Shown one piece after another: positions 8,026-16,866 of a stretch of 64,000 nt of DNA. Each line of letters begins with the position of its first letter. Within the stretch, counting starts at the first letter, position 1. The stretch comes from Hyphomonadaceae bacterium. GTDB taxonomy: Bacteria > Pseudomonadota > Alphaproteobacteria > Caulobacterales > Aquidulcibacteraceae. The notes below the pieces were generated by a model. The model was not told the DNA's origin. It was given only the letters and a program-made list of their open reading frames with translations, and searched no databases. The stretch spans positions 1-64,000 of the forward strand of contig JAEUMT010000043.1 in assembly GCA_016791365.1 (NCBI GenBank), given 5' to 3'. Both the position numbers and the translations under genes were made by a program.

Positions 8026-8496
8026 TCACGCTTCGCGCTCCTTCATCGCGTCGAGCGCGCCCTGCAGCATGTAAGCGGACGCCATTTTATCGACGACCTC
8101 GCCGCGGCGCCGGCGCGAGGCGTCGCCTTCGAGCAAGGTGCGCGTGACGGCGGCGGTGGAGAGACGTTCGTCCCAGAGCAGCAGTGGCACGTCGCGTTTG
8201 GCGAGCATGTTGCGCGCAAAAGCGCGGGCGCTCTGTGCGGCGGGGCCGGATGAGCCGTCCATGTTGAGCGGCAGGCCGACGACAAAGCCGGCGCATTGGC
8301 GCGCGTCGAAGAGTTTCAGAATTGCGGCGGCATCGTCAGCGAATTTGGCGCGCGCGACGGTGTCGAGCGATGAGGCGATCAGGCGCGTGGTGTCGCTCAC
8401 GGAGATGCCAATGCGCTTTTCGCCGGGATCGATGCCCATGAGGGCCGCGCGGGCGGGCAAGGCGGCGGCGAATGCGGTGAGGTCGAGGATGGGCAT
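8026..8496 (-). CDS. ruvX: Holliday junction resolvase-like / pre-16S rRNA nuclease RuvX (YqgF)
   Basis: 156 residues, full length, RNase H-like fold. Seen: LMGIDPGEKRIGISVSD (first catalytic Asp), FVVGLPLNMDGSSGPAAQSA and LLLWDERLSTAAVTRTLLE (second acidic site), with a C-terminal DKMASAYMLQGALD containing the last Asp. YqgF proteins mature the 5' end of 16S rRNA. It is monocistronic here, divergent from the lipoprotein gene at 8561. Confidence 0.93.
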   Translation of the reverse strand: MPILDLTAFAAALPARAALMGIDPGEKRIGISVSDTTRLIASSLDTVARAKFADDAAAILKLFDARQCAGFVVGLPLNMDGSSGPAAQSARAFARNMLAKRDVPLLLWDERLSTAAVTRTLLEGDASRRRRGEVVDKMASAYMLQGALDAMKEREA

Positions 8497-8560
8497 TGAA
8501 ACGCGGTCATCCCATCGGCGCGTGCTTGCGGAAGGTCAAGCATGGGTATTCAATGGCGGC

Positions 8561-8998
8561 ATGATGCGCGCTTTAATTCTCGTTGCGGCTGCCTTCCTTG
8601 CGTCGTGCGCCGCGCCTGACTCACCCAGTTCCGGCGCCAGCGTGGAGTTGCCGGCGCTGACCGCGGATTTGAACTGTAACGCCGGGGACGTGCGCCAATG
8701 TCCCGCCGGGGGATGCACAGCGGCGCAACCGGGCGAGCAATCCACACTCTACATTTCGTTGCACGTTCCGGCGCGCGGTGGGGCGGGACGGTTTTGCATC
8801 GCGACCGGTTGTGAAGATGCGACGTTTGAACCGCGTCCGTCTCAAACGGGCTTTGCCGCGACGATGCGCACCAATGACCGCACGGAATACACGTCGGCGA
8901 TCCAAATTGCGCAAGATCAGCGCACTTTCACGCTCACGGAAGCCAATGACGGCGGCACGAGTGTCTGGACGGGCGAATGCAGCGTGGCCGGGTCTTGA
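8561..8998 (+). CDS. secreted lipoprotein, unknown function
   Basis: 145 residues from the ATG at 8561 (a second ATG at 8564 is equally possible). Type II signal: MRALILVAAAFLASC, lipobox LASC. The mature part has four further cysteines in the first half (NCNAGDVRQC, PAGGC, GRFCIATGC) and one near the end, with beta-type sequence (TEYTSAIQIA, TFTLTEAND). No family recognised; likely a small disulfide-bonded periplasmic beta domain. It ends about 30 bp before gatC. Confidence 0.65.
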   Translation: MMRALILVAAAFLASCAAPDSPSSGASVELPALTADLNCNAGDVRQCPAGGCTAAQPGEQSTLYISLHVPARGGAGRFCIATGCEDATFEPRPSQTGFAATMRTNDRTEYTSAIQIAQDQRTFTLTEANDGGTSVWTGECSVAGS

Positions 8999-9029
8999 AC
9001 GGCTAGGCGGGCGGCTATAAGCCCGCCCC

Positions 9030-9320
9030 ATGTCGATCGATGAAAAAACCGTCCGCAAGGTGGCGAAGCTCGCACGCCTGGCGCTCCCCGAAGACCGCGT
9101 GAAGCCGATGGCCGATGAGCTGAATGGCATCATGGCCTGGATCGAACAGCTGAACGAAGTCGATGTCGAAGGCGTTGAGCCGATGACGAGCGCGGTTGAG
9201 GGCCTCTCGCTGCCGATGCGCGAGGATGTCGTGACCGCGGGCGATGATCCGCAGAAGGTGCTGAAGAACGCGCCGAAGAGCGAAGATGGGTTCTTTGTTG
9301 TGCCGAAGGTGGTGGAGTGA
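9030..9320 (+). CDS. gatC: Asp/Glu-tRNA amidotransferase subunit C
   Basis: 96 residues, normal length. GatC stabilises GatA and GatB in the complex that turns mischarged Glu-tRNA(Gln) and Asp-tRNA(Asn) into the correct amides. Seen: SIDEKTVRKVAKLARLALPED, MADELNGIMAWIEQLNEVD and VEPMTSAVEGLSLPMREDV, the three family signatures in order. gatA follows after one intervening gene; gatB is 18 kb away. Confidence 0.95.
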   Translation: MSIDEKTVRKVAKLARLALPEDRVKPMADELNGIMAWIEQLNEVDVEGVEPMTSAVEGLSLPMREDVVTAGDDPQKVLKNAPKSEDGFFVVPKVVE

Positions 9321-9339
9321 GTTCAGGCGCCTTCTTCCT

Positions 9340-9477
9340 GCTCGCCCTTGATGGGCGAGCTGTCAGCGCGCAACGCGCGATGACTGAGTGGGTGACGTCG
9401 CCGACGGAGCAATCACCCACTCCGTCCGCGAACTGCGTTCGCGGCCACCTCGCCCATCAAGGGCGAGGAGAGCGTCC
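9340..9477. repeat. intergenic repeat family C, long copy with inverted arms
   Basis: Begins CTCGCCCTTGATGGGCGAGC and ends with its inverse, CGCCCATCAAGGGCGAGGAG, enclosing a second inverted pair (GAGTGGGTGA near 9385 and TCACCCACTCC near 9412) and a small hairpin GCGAACTGCGTTCGC. A shorter copy of the right half is at 20283-20333. The right end supplies GGCGAGGAG, which also serves as the ribosome site of the next gene. Confidence 0.75.
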
Positions 9478-9942
9478 ATGAGCTTCACCATCGCCACTGA
9501 AACGCCGCTCTCGGATGACGTGCGCGCGCTGGTGACGGCGCTCAACGAATTTACGTTCGAGCTGACGCCGGCTGAGTTTCGTCATCACATGACCGTTGAG
9601 CAGATGGCGCAGCCGGATTTGACGCTGTTCGTCGCGCGCGATGCTAACGGCGCGACTTTGGGCATGGGTGCGTTGAAGCGACACGCGGCTGGCGTTGGCG
9701 AAGTGAAACGCATGTTTGTGAAGCCGTCGGCGCGCGGGCTTGGCGTTGGCGGCGCGATCCTGGCGCGCATTGAAGATCTCGCGCGACAGGAAGGCTTGAG
9801 CCGTGTCGTGTTGGAGACGGGGTCCAATTTCGATGCCGCCAAGCGCGTCTATGAGCGCGGCGGTTTTTCGACGTGTGAGCCTGTTCTCGATTATCCGCCG
9901 AGCGCCTGGACGGCGTTCTATGCAAAAAGTTTGAGTGCCTAA
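9478..9942 (+). CDS. GNAT family N-acetyltransferase
   Basis: 154 residues from the ATG at 9478 (GAGGAG 8 bases upstream, inside a dispersed repeat). Acetyl-CoA-dependent transferase fold: [17 protein letters not shown] (beta 2-3), [20 protein letters not shown] with the Q/RxxGxG/A-type pyrophosphate loop (RGLGVG), [19 protein letters not shown] (last strand and helix). It lies between gatC and gatA, 4 bp before gatA, so it is probably co-transcribed with it. The substrate is unknown. Confidence 0.85.
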   Translation: MSFTIATETPLSDDVRALVTALNEFTFELTPAEFRHHMTVEQMAQPDLTLFVARDANGATLGMGALKRHAAGVGEVKRMFVKPSARGLGVGGAILARIEDLARQEGLSRVVLETGSNFDAAKRVYERGGFSTCEPVLDYPPSAWTAFYAKSLSA

Positions 9943-9946
9943 TCTA

Positions 9947-11425
9947 ATGACCGATCTTACGACTCTCACTCTCGCCGAAGCTCTCGACGGCATGGAGAAG
10001 AAGCAATTCTCCTCGCTCGAGATCACCAACGCCTTCATCGACGCGATCGATAAGGCGAATCCGCATCTCAATGCGTACGTGGTGACGACGCCGGACCTGG
10101 CGCGTGAGCGTGCGAAGGCGTCGGATGTGCGCCGCGCGCAGGGCAAGGCGGGCGCGCTTGAGGGCGCGCCGCTTGGGATCAAGGATTTGTTCTGCACCGA
10201 GGGTGTGCGGACGACGGCTTGCTCTGGCGTGTTGGGCGAGTTCACGCCGACCTATGAGAGCACGGTCAGCGGCAATCTCTTCCGCGATGGCGCGGTGATG
10301 TTGGGCAAGCTCAACATGGATGAGTTCGCGATGGGCTCGTCGAACGAGACCTCGCACTTTGGTCCGGTGGTCTCGCCGTGGCGGCGCGGGAACGAAGATA
10401 CGAAGCTGACGCCGGGCGGTTCGTCCGGCGGTTCGGCTTCGGCGGTGAGCGCTGATTTGTGCCTGGGCGCGACGGCGACGGACACGGGCGGGTCGATCCG
10501 TCAGCCGGCGGCGTTTACGGGTACGGTTGGCATTAAGCCGACATATGGGCGTTGCTCGCGTTGGGGCATTGTCGCGTTTGCGTCGTCGTTGGATCAGGCG
10601 GGGCCGATCGCGAAGACGGTCGAAGACAGCGCGATGCTGCTGCAATCGATGGCGGGACACGATCCGAAGGATTCAACGTCGCTGACGAACGCACTGCCGG
10701 ATTTCCGGGCGGCGACGAAGCGGTCGATCAAGGGCATGCGTATCGGCGTGCCGGAAGAATATCGCGTGGAGGGCATGCCGCCGGAGATCGAAGCGCTTTG
10801 GCAGCAAGGCATTGAATGGGTGAAGGCGGCGGGCGGCACCATCGTGCCGATCTCGCTGAAGCATACGAAGTATGCGCTGCCGGCGTATTATATCGTGGCG
10901 CCGGCGGAAGCGTCCTCGAATCTCGCTCGCTATGACGGCATGCGCTATGGCGCGCGCGTCGCGGGCAAGGATCTGAACAGCACGTATGAGAACACGCGTG
11001 CGTCGGGCTTCGGCAAGGAAGTGCAGCGCCGGATTTTGATCGGCACGTACGTGCTGAGTGCTGGCTATTATGACGCCTATTATCTGCGTGCGCAGAAGGT
11101 GCGTCAGCGTATTGCGCAGGATTTCCGCGATGCGTTCGAAAAGGTCGACGCGATCCTAACGCCGGCGACGCCGTCAGCGGCGTTCGGGCTTGGCGAGAAG
11201 AGCGGCGATCCGGTGGCGATGTACTTGAACGACATCTTCACGGTGACAGCGAACCTCGCTGGCCTGCCGGCGCTGGCGTTACCCGCGGCCACGGATGCGA
11301 ACGGTTTGCCGCTGGGTTTGCAGGTGATCGGCAAGGCGCTCGACGAGGAAAGCGTGTTCGCTGTCAGCGCCGAACTCGAGCGGGCGGCGAATTTCCGCGC
11401 CAAAGCCGCGAAGTGGTGGCTCTGA
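9947..11425 (+). CDS. gatA: Asp/Glu-tRNA amidotransferase subunit A
   Basis: 492 residues from the ATG at 9947. Amidase-signature enzyme that releases ammonia from glutamine for the GatB active site. The Ser-cisSer-Lys triad is in place: Lys in [17 protein letters not shown], and both serines in [18 protein letters not shown] followed by [11 protein letters not shown]. The C-terminal half is complete ([35 protein letters not shown]). It lies four bases after the GNAT gene. Confidence 0.96.
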   Translation: MTDLTTLTLAEALDGMEKKQFSSLEITNAFIDAIDKANPHLNAYVVTTPDLARERAKASDVRRAQGKAGALEGAPLGIKDLFCTEGVRTTACSGVLGEFTPTYESTVSGNLFRDGAVMLGKLNMDEFAMGSSNETSHFGPVVSPWRRGNEDTKLTPGGSSGGSASAVSADLCLGATATDTGGSIRQPAAFTGTVGIKPTYGRCSRWGIVAFASSLDQAGPIAKTVEDSAMLLQSMAGHDPKDSTSLTNALPDFRAATKRSIKGMRIGVPEEYRVEGMPPEIEALWQQGIEWVKAAGGTIVPISLKHTKYALPAYYIVAPAEASSNLARYDGMRYGARVAGKDLNSTYENTRASGFGKEVQRRILIGTYVLSAGYYDAYYLRAQKVRQRIAQDFRDAFEKVDAILTPATPSAAFGLGEKSGDPVAMYLNDIFTVTANLAGLPALALPAATDANGLPLGLQVIGKALDEESVFAVSAELERAANFRAKAAKWWL

Positions 11426-11506
11426 GGCCCACCCTGCAGGCGAGATTGGATGCGTTTGCCCTAAAGGCATGATCGGGTGCGGCCTCAAGAAAGGCGCTGA
11501 CTCCCC

Positions 11507-11899
11507 ATGCATGAATTGCTCGAACGGCTTGGCCGCGGCGACACGCGCTTGATCGAGATGTGTCAGCAGGCGAACCACGCCTGGCGGGAGTTTCTGACTG
11601 AGCTCAACGGCGCCGACACGGGCACGATTGCGGCGCGGCTTGGATTTTTTCAGCCTTCGATAGAGCGCATCTTCGAAAGCAAGACGCTTGGTCAGACGAT
11701 GATGCCGTGGAGCGCGTTCGCGGTGCTTTATGACACGCAGAACGGCTGGGGCGCCAACAAGGCGCGGGCGTTGCAGCTTGCGGAGGCGTTCGCGCGCAGC
11801 AATTGCAGCCAGGAGGCGCGCGACGAGGCGCGATCCTGTGTCATCTCGTACGAACTTGAGCAGGCGCGGCCGCAAGCCAATTCGAATCAGAAACGCTGA
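11507..11899 (+). CDS. hypothetical protein (130 aa)
   Basis: An Ala/Glu-rich helical protein starting MHELLERLGRGDTRLIEMCQ, without signal peptide or membrane helix. It has three cysteines and a central FFQPSIERIFESKTLGQTM. It stands 80 bp after gatA on the same strand. Codon use resembles the neighbours, so it is likely real, but no family is recognised. Confidence 0.6.
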   Translation: MHELLERLGRGDTRLIEMCQQANHAWREFLTELNGADTGTIAARLGFFQPSIERIFESKTLGQTMMPWSAFAVLYDTQNGWGANKARALQLAEAFARSNCSQEARDEARSCVISYELEQARPQANSNQKR

Positions 11900-11971
11900 G
11901 CGCAGTGGTTGCGTGAGCGGAATAGCTCCGTGACGGAGGAAGCGCGCGCCGAATCCGGATATGCTTGGCGC

Positions 11972-12247
11972 ATGGCAAAGCGAAAATCCTCGAAGGCGCA
12001 GCGTCGGCCGCGTGGTGAAATCGACCGAAACTACTTTTTCGGCGATGTGCTGATCAAAACCGGCGTGGCCGTTGCGGTCGCGGTCGGCATGATCGCGCTC
12101 TACACGCCGTTTTCGCTGCGCGATGCGGTCGATGACGGCATGTACGATTATGTTTCCGTCATGGGGCTGTTCGTGAGTATTGGCCTGTTTGCGTTTCTTT
12201 ACGGGCGCCATCTGCGCAAAGAGGCCACGCACTGGGAATTCGACTAG
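11972..12247 (+). CDS. small membrane protein with two helices (91 aa)
   Basis: The ATG at 11972 starts MAKRKSSKAQRRPRGEIDRNYFFGD, a strongly basic head. Two hydrophobic segments follow (VLIKTGVAVAVAVGMIALY and VSVMGLFVSIGLFAFLYG), then a short polar tail. By the positive-inside rule the basic head is cytoplasmic. The frame is open upstream to a GTG at 11909, but the 11972 start is more natural. Function unknown. Confidence 0.6.
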   Translation: MAKRKSSKAQRRPRGEIDRNYFFGDVLIKTGVAVAVAVGMIALYTPFSLRDAVDDGMYDYVSVMGLFVSIGLFAFLYGRHLRKEATHWEFD

Positions 12248-12250
12248 TTT

Positions 12251-12325
12251 TGGATCGCGGGTCTTCAGACCCGCATCTTTGCTTTTGTCTGGTAGAGTGC
12301 GCGTCTGAAGACGCGCGGTCCAGGT
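12251..12325. repeat. inverted pair of family B hairpins
   Basis: Left: TGGATC then GCGGGTC-TTCA-GACCCGC (12257-12274 or so). Right: GCGCGTC-TGAA-GACGCGC then GGTCCAGG (ending about 12325). The stems again differ while loop and tail are kept. Located between two same-strand genes. Confidence 0.7.
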
Positions 12326-12380
12326 GGCTTGACCTTCGTGCGCCGTGGGGCGAGTTTCCGGCTCCAGAACGGAGTCTCCG

Positions 12381-12806
12381 GTGAACGCAGCCGAATGCAC
12401 GCGCCTTGGCGCCTATCTCTCGAAATTGCTGGGTTCGCCCACGGTGTCCGTGGTGTCGAAGTCGGGTGACGAAGCGAACGTGCTCGTCGACGGCAAGCGC
12501 ATCGCGGCGCTGCTGCGCGACGAGGACGAAGGTGAGCTTTCCTATTCGATCAGCTTGGCTGTGCCGCCCGCGCCCGGCGCGAAGAAGAACGCGCCGATCG
12601 ATGGACCTGAGCGTGGCCGCCTGCAGGCGGCGCTGCGCGCCACGTTACATGCCGCTGATCTCGATGTGCGCGAACGCCCGCGCAAGACGGATTCGGCCGA
12701 GGTTTACGTGCATGACGAATTTGTCGGCACGATCTCCGTCGATGAGGATGAGGGCCAGGTGCTGACGATGAGCATCCTCGAAATGGATCTCGACGGCGAA
12801 GAGTGA
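12381..12806 (+). CDS. duplicated DUF3126-like protein
   Basis: 141 residues from the GTG at 12381 (GGAG at 12371-12374). The second half (RLQAALRATLHAADLDVRER, VYVHDEFVGTISVDEDEGQ, MSILEMDL) has the DUF3126 pattern of an acidic DEDEG strand pair. The first half repeats it loosely: LGAYLSKLLGSPTVSVVSK, ANVLVDGKRIAALLRDEDEG, YSISLAV. Normal DUF3126 proteins are about 70 residues, so this is a tandem duplication or fusion. Cytosolic; function unknown. Confidence 0.7.
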   Translation: MNAAECTRLGAYLSKLLGSPTVSVVSKSGDEANVLVDGKRIAALLRDEDEGELSYSISLAVPPAPGAKKNAPIDGPERGRLQAALRATLHAADLDVRERPRKTDSAEVYVHDEFVGTISVDEDEGQVLTMSILEMDLDGEE

Positions 12807-12809
12807 TCG

Positions 12810-13226
12810 CTAGTTGGGCTGGCGTGGCTCGTCGCCGTTTTGTCGCGCAATCTGATCGACACACTCATATCCAACTTCCATCAGCCGCCGATCAAGAACC
12901 GAAAGCGACGACGTTTCGGTGATGGCGCGGTCAGTGCAAGTACGGATTTGCGCCGCCAGATCATGGCGAATGCGCACGCTCTCGGAATCCTCGTCGAATA
13001 TTGAGCGGTCAGTGTAGAGCGAAATGTAGTGTGCGGCCCAAATCTGAGCGACCGCGTCACGCTCCTCGGACGTTGCGAGCAGCCAGGCGCGTGCGCCAGC
13101 GTTCATGTGCAAGTCGTTGGCGCGCTCGGCCATTTCCTCGGGCGTGGTCGGCGCCGGTGGCCGCGCAGGCGGCGGGCCGCAACTGGCGAGCGCCAGGATC
13201 GCCATGCTGATCGCCAATGTCCGCAT
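12810..13226 (-). CDS. lipoprotein, unknown function
   Basis: 138 residues from the ATG at 13226. Lipoprotein signal MRTLAISMAILALASC (lipobox LASC), a Pro-rich spacer (PPPARPPAPTTPEEM), then a helical domain with two cysteines. The ATG at 13253, nine codons earlier, would put charged residues before the signal. It is convergent with the DUF3126-like gene, three bases away. No family recognised. Confidence 0.6.
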   Translation of the reverse strand: MRTLAISMAILALASCGPPPARPPAPTTPEEMAERANDLHMNAGARAWLLATSEERDAVAQIWAAHYISLYTDRSIFDEDSESVRIRHDLAAQIRTCTDRAITETSSLSVLDRRLMEVGYECVDQIARQNGDEPRQPN

Positions 13227-13261
13227 CACCTGCCTCCTCGGGCAGACTAGCACGCGCGGTA

Positions 13262-13292
13262 CAAAAGAAAGCCCCGGCCGAAGCCGGGGCAG
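13262..13292 (-). terminator. intrinsic terminator of the PhoH-family gene
   Basis: On the minus strand GCCCCGGC-TTCG-GCCGGGGC (13271-13290) is followed by TTTCTTTTG. It has an 8-bp GC-rich stem, a stable TTCG loop and a U-rich tail, located about 40 bp after the stop codon at 13329. Confidence 0.85.
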
Positions 13293-13328
13293 GTCATTTC
13301 ATTGATCCAACACGCGAGCCCGATCGGG

Positions 13329-14093
13329 CTACAAGACGCCAAGCATTGAGGCCACCAGTGGGTGGCGGACGATGTCGACTTCGCCGAGACGGCAGACGGC
13401 GATGTTCGGCACGCCTTCAAGTTTGTCGGCGACGGTGTGCAGGCCGGAGAGATCCGGCAGCAAGTCGGTTTGGGCCGGGTCGCCGGTGACGACCATGGTG
13501 GAGTTCCAGCCCAGGCGCGTCAGCAGCATCTTGATCTGGCCGTAGGTGCAGTTTTGCGCTTCGTCGATGACGACGAAGGCGTTGTTGAGCGTACGGCCGC
13601 GCATGAAGCCGACCGGCGCGATTTCGATGAGGCCCTCCGCCATCAACGCTTTGAGGCGCTTGGGCGAGAGGCGATCCTGTAGCGCGTCGTAGAGCGGGCG
13701 CAGGTAGGGCGCGAGTTTGTCTTCCATGGCGCCAGGCAAGAAGCCGAGCGATTCGCCGGCTTCGACCGCAGGGCGCGAGAGCACGATGCGGCCAACTTTG
13801 CCGGCTTCGAGCGCTTCAACCGCTTTGGTGATGGCGAGATAGGTTTTGCCGGTGCCCGCGGGCCCCAGCGCCAACACCATGGCGTGAGTGTCGATGGCTT
13901 CCATCAGGGCGCTTTGGCCCTTCGATTTGGGGCGGACGTTCTTGACGAAGCTATGATCGCGATTGGAGTCGTTGGCCGGCTGATAGCCGCCTTCGAGCAC
14001 CTGCAGATTGCGCTGACGACGATCGTCGCGCTGGAATTCCTGAACGTTCAACACGCCTTGGGCCTGCCGACGCTTGGTAGTGCGCTTCGCCAT
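13329..14093 (-). CDS. PhoH family ATPase
   Basis: 254 residues. The start at 14093 was chosen for its AAAGGAG site, and the frame extends upstream only as non-conserved sequence. Seen: a basic head (MAKRTTKRRQ), Walker A LGPAGTGKTYLAITKAVEAL, SRPAVEAGESLGFLPGAMED (the PhoH signature), and Walker B AFVVIDEAQNCTYGQIKMLL with GDPAQTDLL after it. PhoH proteins are RNA-associated ATPases linked to phosphate or stress responses and RNA decay. It has its own terminator and a roughly 300-bp leader region, so it is monocistronic. Confidence 0.9.
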   Translation of the reverse strand: MAKRTTKRRQAQGVLNVQEFQRDDRRQRNLQVLEGGYQPANDSNRDHSFVKNVRPKSKGQSALMEAIDTHAMVLALGPAGTGKTYLAITKAVEALEAGKVGRIVLSRPAVEAGESLGFLPGAMEDKLAPYLRPLYDALQDRLSPKRLKALMAEGLIEIAPVGFMRGRTLNNAFVVIDEAQNCTYGQIKMLLTRLGWNSTMVVTGDPAQTDLLPDLSGLHTVADKLEGVPNIAVCRLGEVDIVRHPLVASMLGVL

Positions 14094-14389
14094 AGAGTGC
14101 TCCTTTCGGGAGTACAAAGAGCCCGCGCGGCTTCTGCCGGCGGGCGGTGGAGAGTCGAAGAAATCCGAGGAGTCGAAGGAGTCGGCGGCGTTAGCGCCGT
14201 TGGGCGTTCTGGTCGGTGCGCTGAACTTGCGCTTTGTGCCCACGTACTCCCCCACTAACAGGCTTGCGCCCTGGAGACGGGTGGACCGGAACGTTTCCAG
14301 TCCGATGGTTACAGGAAGCGCTGAACCGGTTAACGACGCGTTGAAGACCCGGAACGTCTCAAAAAATTCGCATACCGGAGCCCGAAACC
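14094..14389. other. 296-bp gap between divergent phoH-type and carbonic anhydrase genes
   Basis: Contains the promoters of both genes. A purine-rich stretch around 14150-14190 repeats GAGTCGAAG and its relatives (three to four imperfect copies); no gene was supported. Possible hairpin GCCCGCGCGGC/GCCGGCGGGC at about 14122-14146, which would lie in the phoH leader. No tRNA or known riboswitch was recognised. Confidence 0.4.
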
Positions 14390-14926
14390 ATGCCGATTTT
14401 TTCCCTCGCGGATGCCGATCTCGAAGTCGAGGACGCCGACGCCTACTGGGTGGCGCCCACGGCGGTGTTGGTCGGGCGCGTGGTGCTGAAGCGGAACGCG
14501 AGCGTGTGGTTCGGCGCGGTGTTGCGGGGCGATAACGAGCCGATCACGATTGGCGAAAACTCCAATGTTCAGGACGGCAGCGTGCTGCACACGGACATGG
14601 GCGCGCCGCTGACGATCGGCAAAGACGTGACCATCGGCCACCAGGTGATGCTGCACGGGTGCACGATCGCGGACACCTCGCTCATCGGGATCAAAGCCAC
14701 GGTGCTCAATCACGCGACGATCCCGAGTTTTTGTCTGCTGGGAGCGCATTCGCTGGTGACGGAGCGCAAGACTTACGAAGAAGGCTCGCTCATCACCGGC
14801 GCGCCGGCGCGCGCCGCGCGCAAGCTGGAAGAGCCGCAGCGGCAAATGATTCAGTTCTCCGCGCATCACTATGTGGAGAATTGGAAACGCTACAAACGCG
14901 ACATGAAGCCGAGCCGCTTTCAGTAA
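14390..14926 (+). CDS. gamma-type carbonic anhydrase family protein
   Basis: 178 residues of left-handed beta-helix hexapeptides (TIGENSNVQDGSVLHTD, TIGKDVTIGHQVMLHGCTIA). The three expected zinc histidines are all present: one in VLHTD and two in GHQVMLHGC. The C-terminal helix ends QFSAHHYVENWKRYKRD. Members (YrdA/PaaY/CaiE-like) hydrate CO2 or act as thioester hydrolases. Activity is likely but cannot be told from the family alone. It stands alone, ahead of the transpeptidase gene. Confidence 0.9.
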   Translation: MPIFSLADADLEVEDADAYWVAPTAVLVGRVVLKRNASVWFGAVLRGDNEPITIGENSNVQDGSVLHTDMGAPLTIGKDVTIGHQVMLHGCTIADTSLIGIKATVLNHATIPSFCLLGAHSLVTERKTYEEGSLITGAPARAARKLEEPQRQMIQFSAHHYVENWKRYKRDMKPSRFQ

Positions 14927-14999
14927 CATCGTACCGCGCGCGGGAACGAAGCGCGCGCTCGGTAATTGAGCACCCGAGGGATTGCCCAGGGTTTGCTCC

Positions 15000-16187
15000 A
15001 TGAAAATGATGTTGATGGCCGCTGCGTCGGCTTTGATGCTTGCAGCGTGTTCACCGCCGGCGGCTGAACAAAGTTCCGCGCCAACGATCGAACTGAGTGA
15101 AACGACGCGCGCGCAAATGGACGAGATCAATTCGGCGCGCTTCACGATGGCGATGGCCTCAAGCCTTGCTGATGTTCCAGCCGTGCCAGATGCCGCGGTT
15201 CCGGAAGGCGCCGCGCCGACGGCCAACAACAATGACCCGGGCGTTAATCCCGAACCGCCGCCCGCGGGCGTGACCCCGCTTGAAGCGACGGCGCCGGACG
15301 GTGCGCGTTTCGACGCGGGCATGGTGCGCATGCAGGTCTTGCTCGACCGCGCGCATTTTTCGCCGGGTGTGATCGACGGCTATGACGGCAGCAATGTCCG
15401 CAAGGCGGTATCCGCGTATCAGGAAGCGAACAATCTGCCCGTGACCGGCGTTGCCGACGATGCGCTGCTCGCACGGCTGGAGCAGGCCGATGCAGCGCCG
15501 GCTCTCGTCGCTTACACATTGTCGGCTGATGACGTCGCGGGGCCGTTCGTCGATGTGCCGAGCGGCCTTGAAGCGATGTCGCGGTTGGAGCGCGTCGGTT
15601 ACGAATCCGCCGAAGAAGCCATCGCCGAGAAATTCCATATGGATGACGACCTGCTGCGGACGCTGAACCCTGGCGTCGATTTCAATCAAGCAGGCGCGCA
15701 GATCGTTGTTGCGAATGGCGGCGGCGAGTTGAATGTCCAAGTGGCGACGATCGAGGTCGACGTCAGCGAAGGCGCCGTGCGGGCGTTCGACGCTTCAAAC
15801 CAACTCGTCGCCTACTATCCGGCCAGCATCGGCAGTGGCGATGCGCCGGCGCCGATTGGTGAGCACACGGTGCGCGGCGTCGCGTTCGATCCGACATATC
15901 GCTACGATCCGGCGCGGTTGCCGACGTTTGGGCAGCGCAATCACGGCGCGCTCGATATCGCGGCCGGCCCGAACAATCCGGTTGGCGCGGTCTGGATCGC
16001 GCTCAGCGCCGATACGTACGGCATTCATGGTGCGCCGAACCCGTCGCAGGTGAGCAAGACGCAGTCGCATGGCTGCATCCGGCTAACGAACTGGGACGTG
16101 ATGGAGCTTGGGCGCGCGGTGCGCACTGGCGTGCCGGTGACCATCCGTCAGAGCAGCGTGGCGCAGCGCGCGACGCGGAGCGGCTAG
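15000..16187 (+). CDS. lipoprotein L,D-transpeptidase with peptidoglycan-binding domain
   Basis: 395 residues from the ATG at 15000. Lipobox signal MKMMLMAAASALMLAAC. Residues 105-165 are a PG_binding_1 domain (MVRMQVLLDRAHFSPGVIDG, RKAVSAYQEANNLPVTGV). The C-terminal YkuD domain has IHGAPNPSQV and SHGCIRLTNWDVMEL, the catalytic Cys being in SHGCIR. It forms 3-3 peptidoglycan cross-links or attaches proteins to the wall, acting in the periplasm. It abuts the convergent DUF882 peptidase gene with no gap. Confidence 0.93.
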   Translation: MKMMLMAAASALMLAACSPPAAEQSSAPTIELSETTRAQMDEINSARFTMAMASSLADVPAVPDAAVPEGAAPTANNNDPGVNPEPPPAGVTPLEATAPDGARFDAGMVRMQVLLDRAHFSPGVIDGYDGSNVRKAVSAYQEANNLPVTGVADDALLARLEQADAAPALVAYTLSADDVAGPFVDVPSGLEAMSRLERVGYESAEEAIAEKFHMDDDLLRTLNPGVDFNQAGAQIVVANGGGELNVQVATIEVDVSEGAVRAFDASNQLVAYYPASIGSGDAPAPIGEHTVRGVAFDPTYRYDPARLPTFGQRNHGALDIAAGPNNPVGAVWIALSADTYGIHGAPNPSQVSKTQSHGCIRLTNWDVMELGRAVRTGVPVTIRQSSVAQRATRSG

Positions 16188-16757
16188 CTACCAGCGGCGA
16201 ACGCGGCCGGTGTCGACATGGATGAAGTCCGAAGCTTCATAATAGCCGACACCGCCTGCGTTCATGCCGAGAGCGGCGTCGCGGAGCCGGGTGAGTTCCA
16301 CGCCGCGAACCCGGATGTCGATGGCGCGGCCGTCCATATGCAGGCTGCGCGTCGCCACGCCGCTGGAGTTCTCGTGCAGCGCTGCATTCGTCGCGGGTGA
16401 ACGGTAGCCGGAAATGATCTGGAAGGGCGCGGACGCCTCTACCAGGCCTTTCAGGCTGTGCAGCTGATCGAGCAAGCGCGGATCAATGGCGTGGGATTCG
16501 CCGGAGCGGTGATCACGCATCACGTGATTGATCGCAGCCATGGCGTCTGGGACGTAGGCGCCGTTTTCCCAATACGCGTCGCTGAAACTATCGCCCGTGT
16601 GCGTGTTCACAAACGCGAGCTGGCGCGCTTGAACAGGCGCGCGCGGGGTTGGCGTTGTGGCGTAAGCGGGCGGCAAAATGTTCGCGCCGACGCCGCCTAC
16701 CAACGCAGCGTTGAACGCGGCGCCACCGGCCGCTTGCAGAAAATTCCGACGATTCAT
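16188..16757 (-). CDS. DUF882 (M15-like) murein peptidase, Tat-exported
   Basis: 189 residues from the ATG at 16757, which begins a twin-arginine signal (MNRRNFLQAAGGAAFNAAL). The mature domain carries FQIISGYRSPATNAALH, SLHMDGRAIDI and GVGYYEASDFIHVDTGRVR, giving the His/Asp/His metal set of the LAS/M15 fold (E. coli YcbK/MepK type). It probably cuts cross-links in peptidoglycan, here opposite to the transpeptidase encoded beside it. Confidence 0.92.
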   Translation of the reverse strand: MNRRNFLQAAGGAAFNAALVGGVGANILPPAYATTPTPRAPVQARQLAFVNTHTGDSFSDAYWENGAYVPDAMAAINHVMRDHRSGESHAIDPRLLDQLHSLKGLVEASAPFQIISGYRSPATNAALHENSSGVATRSLHMDGRAIDIRVRGVELTRLRDAALGMNAGGVGYYEASDFIHVDTGRVRRW

Positions 16758-16866
16758 GCCCAGACGCTCCACGCAGCGAACGTATTGTGACGTCGCGGCC
16801 AATATGAGGCGCCGCGAGGGCAAGGAAATATGGGAACATCAGTGAGCGCGCGCGCATTGGCGGTAC

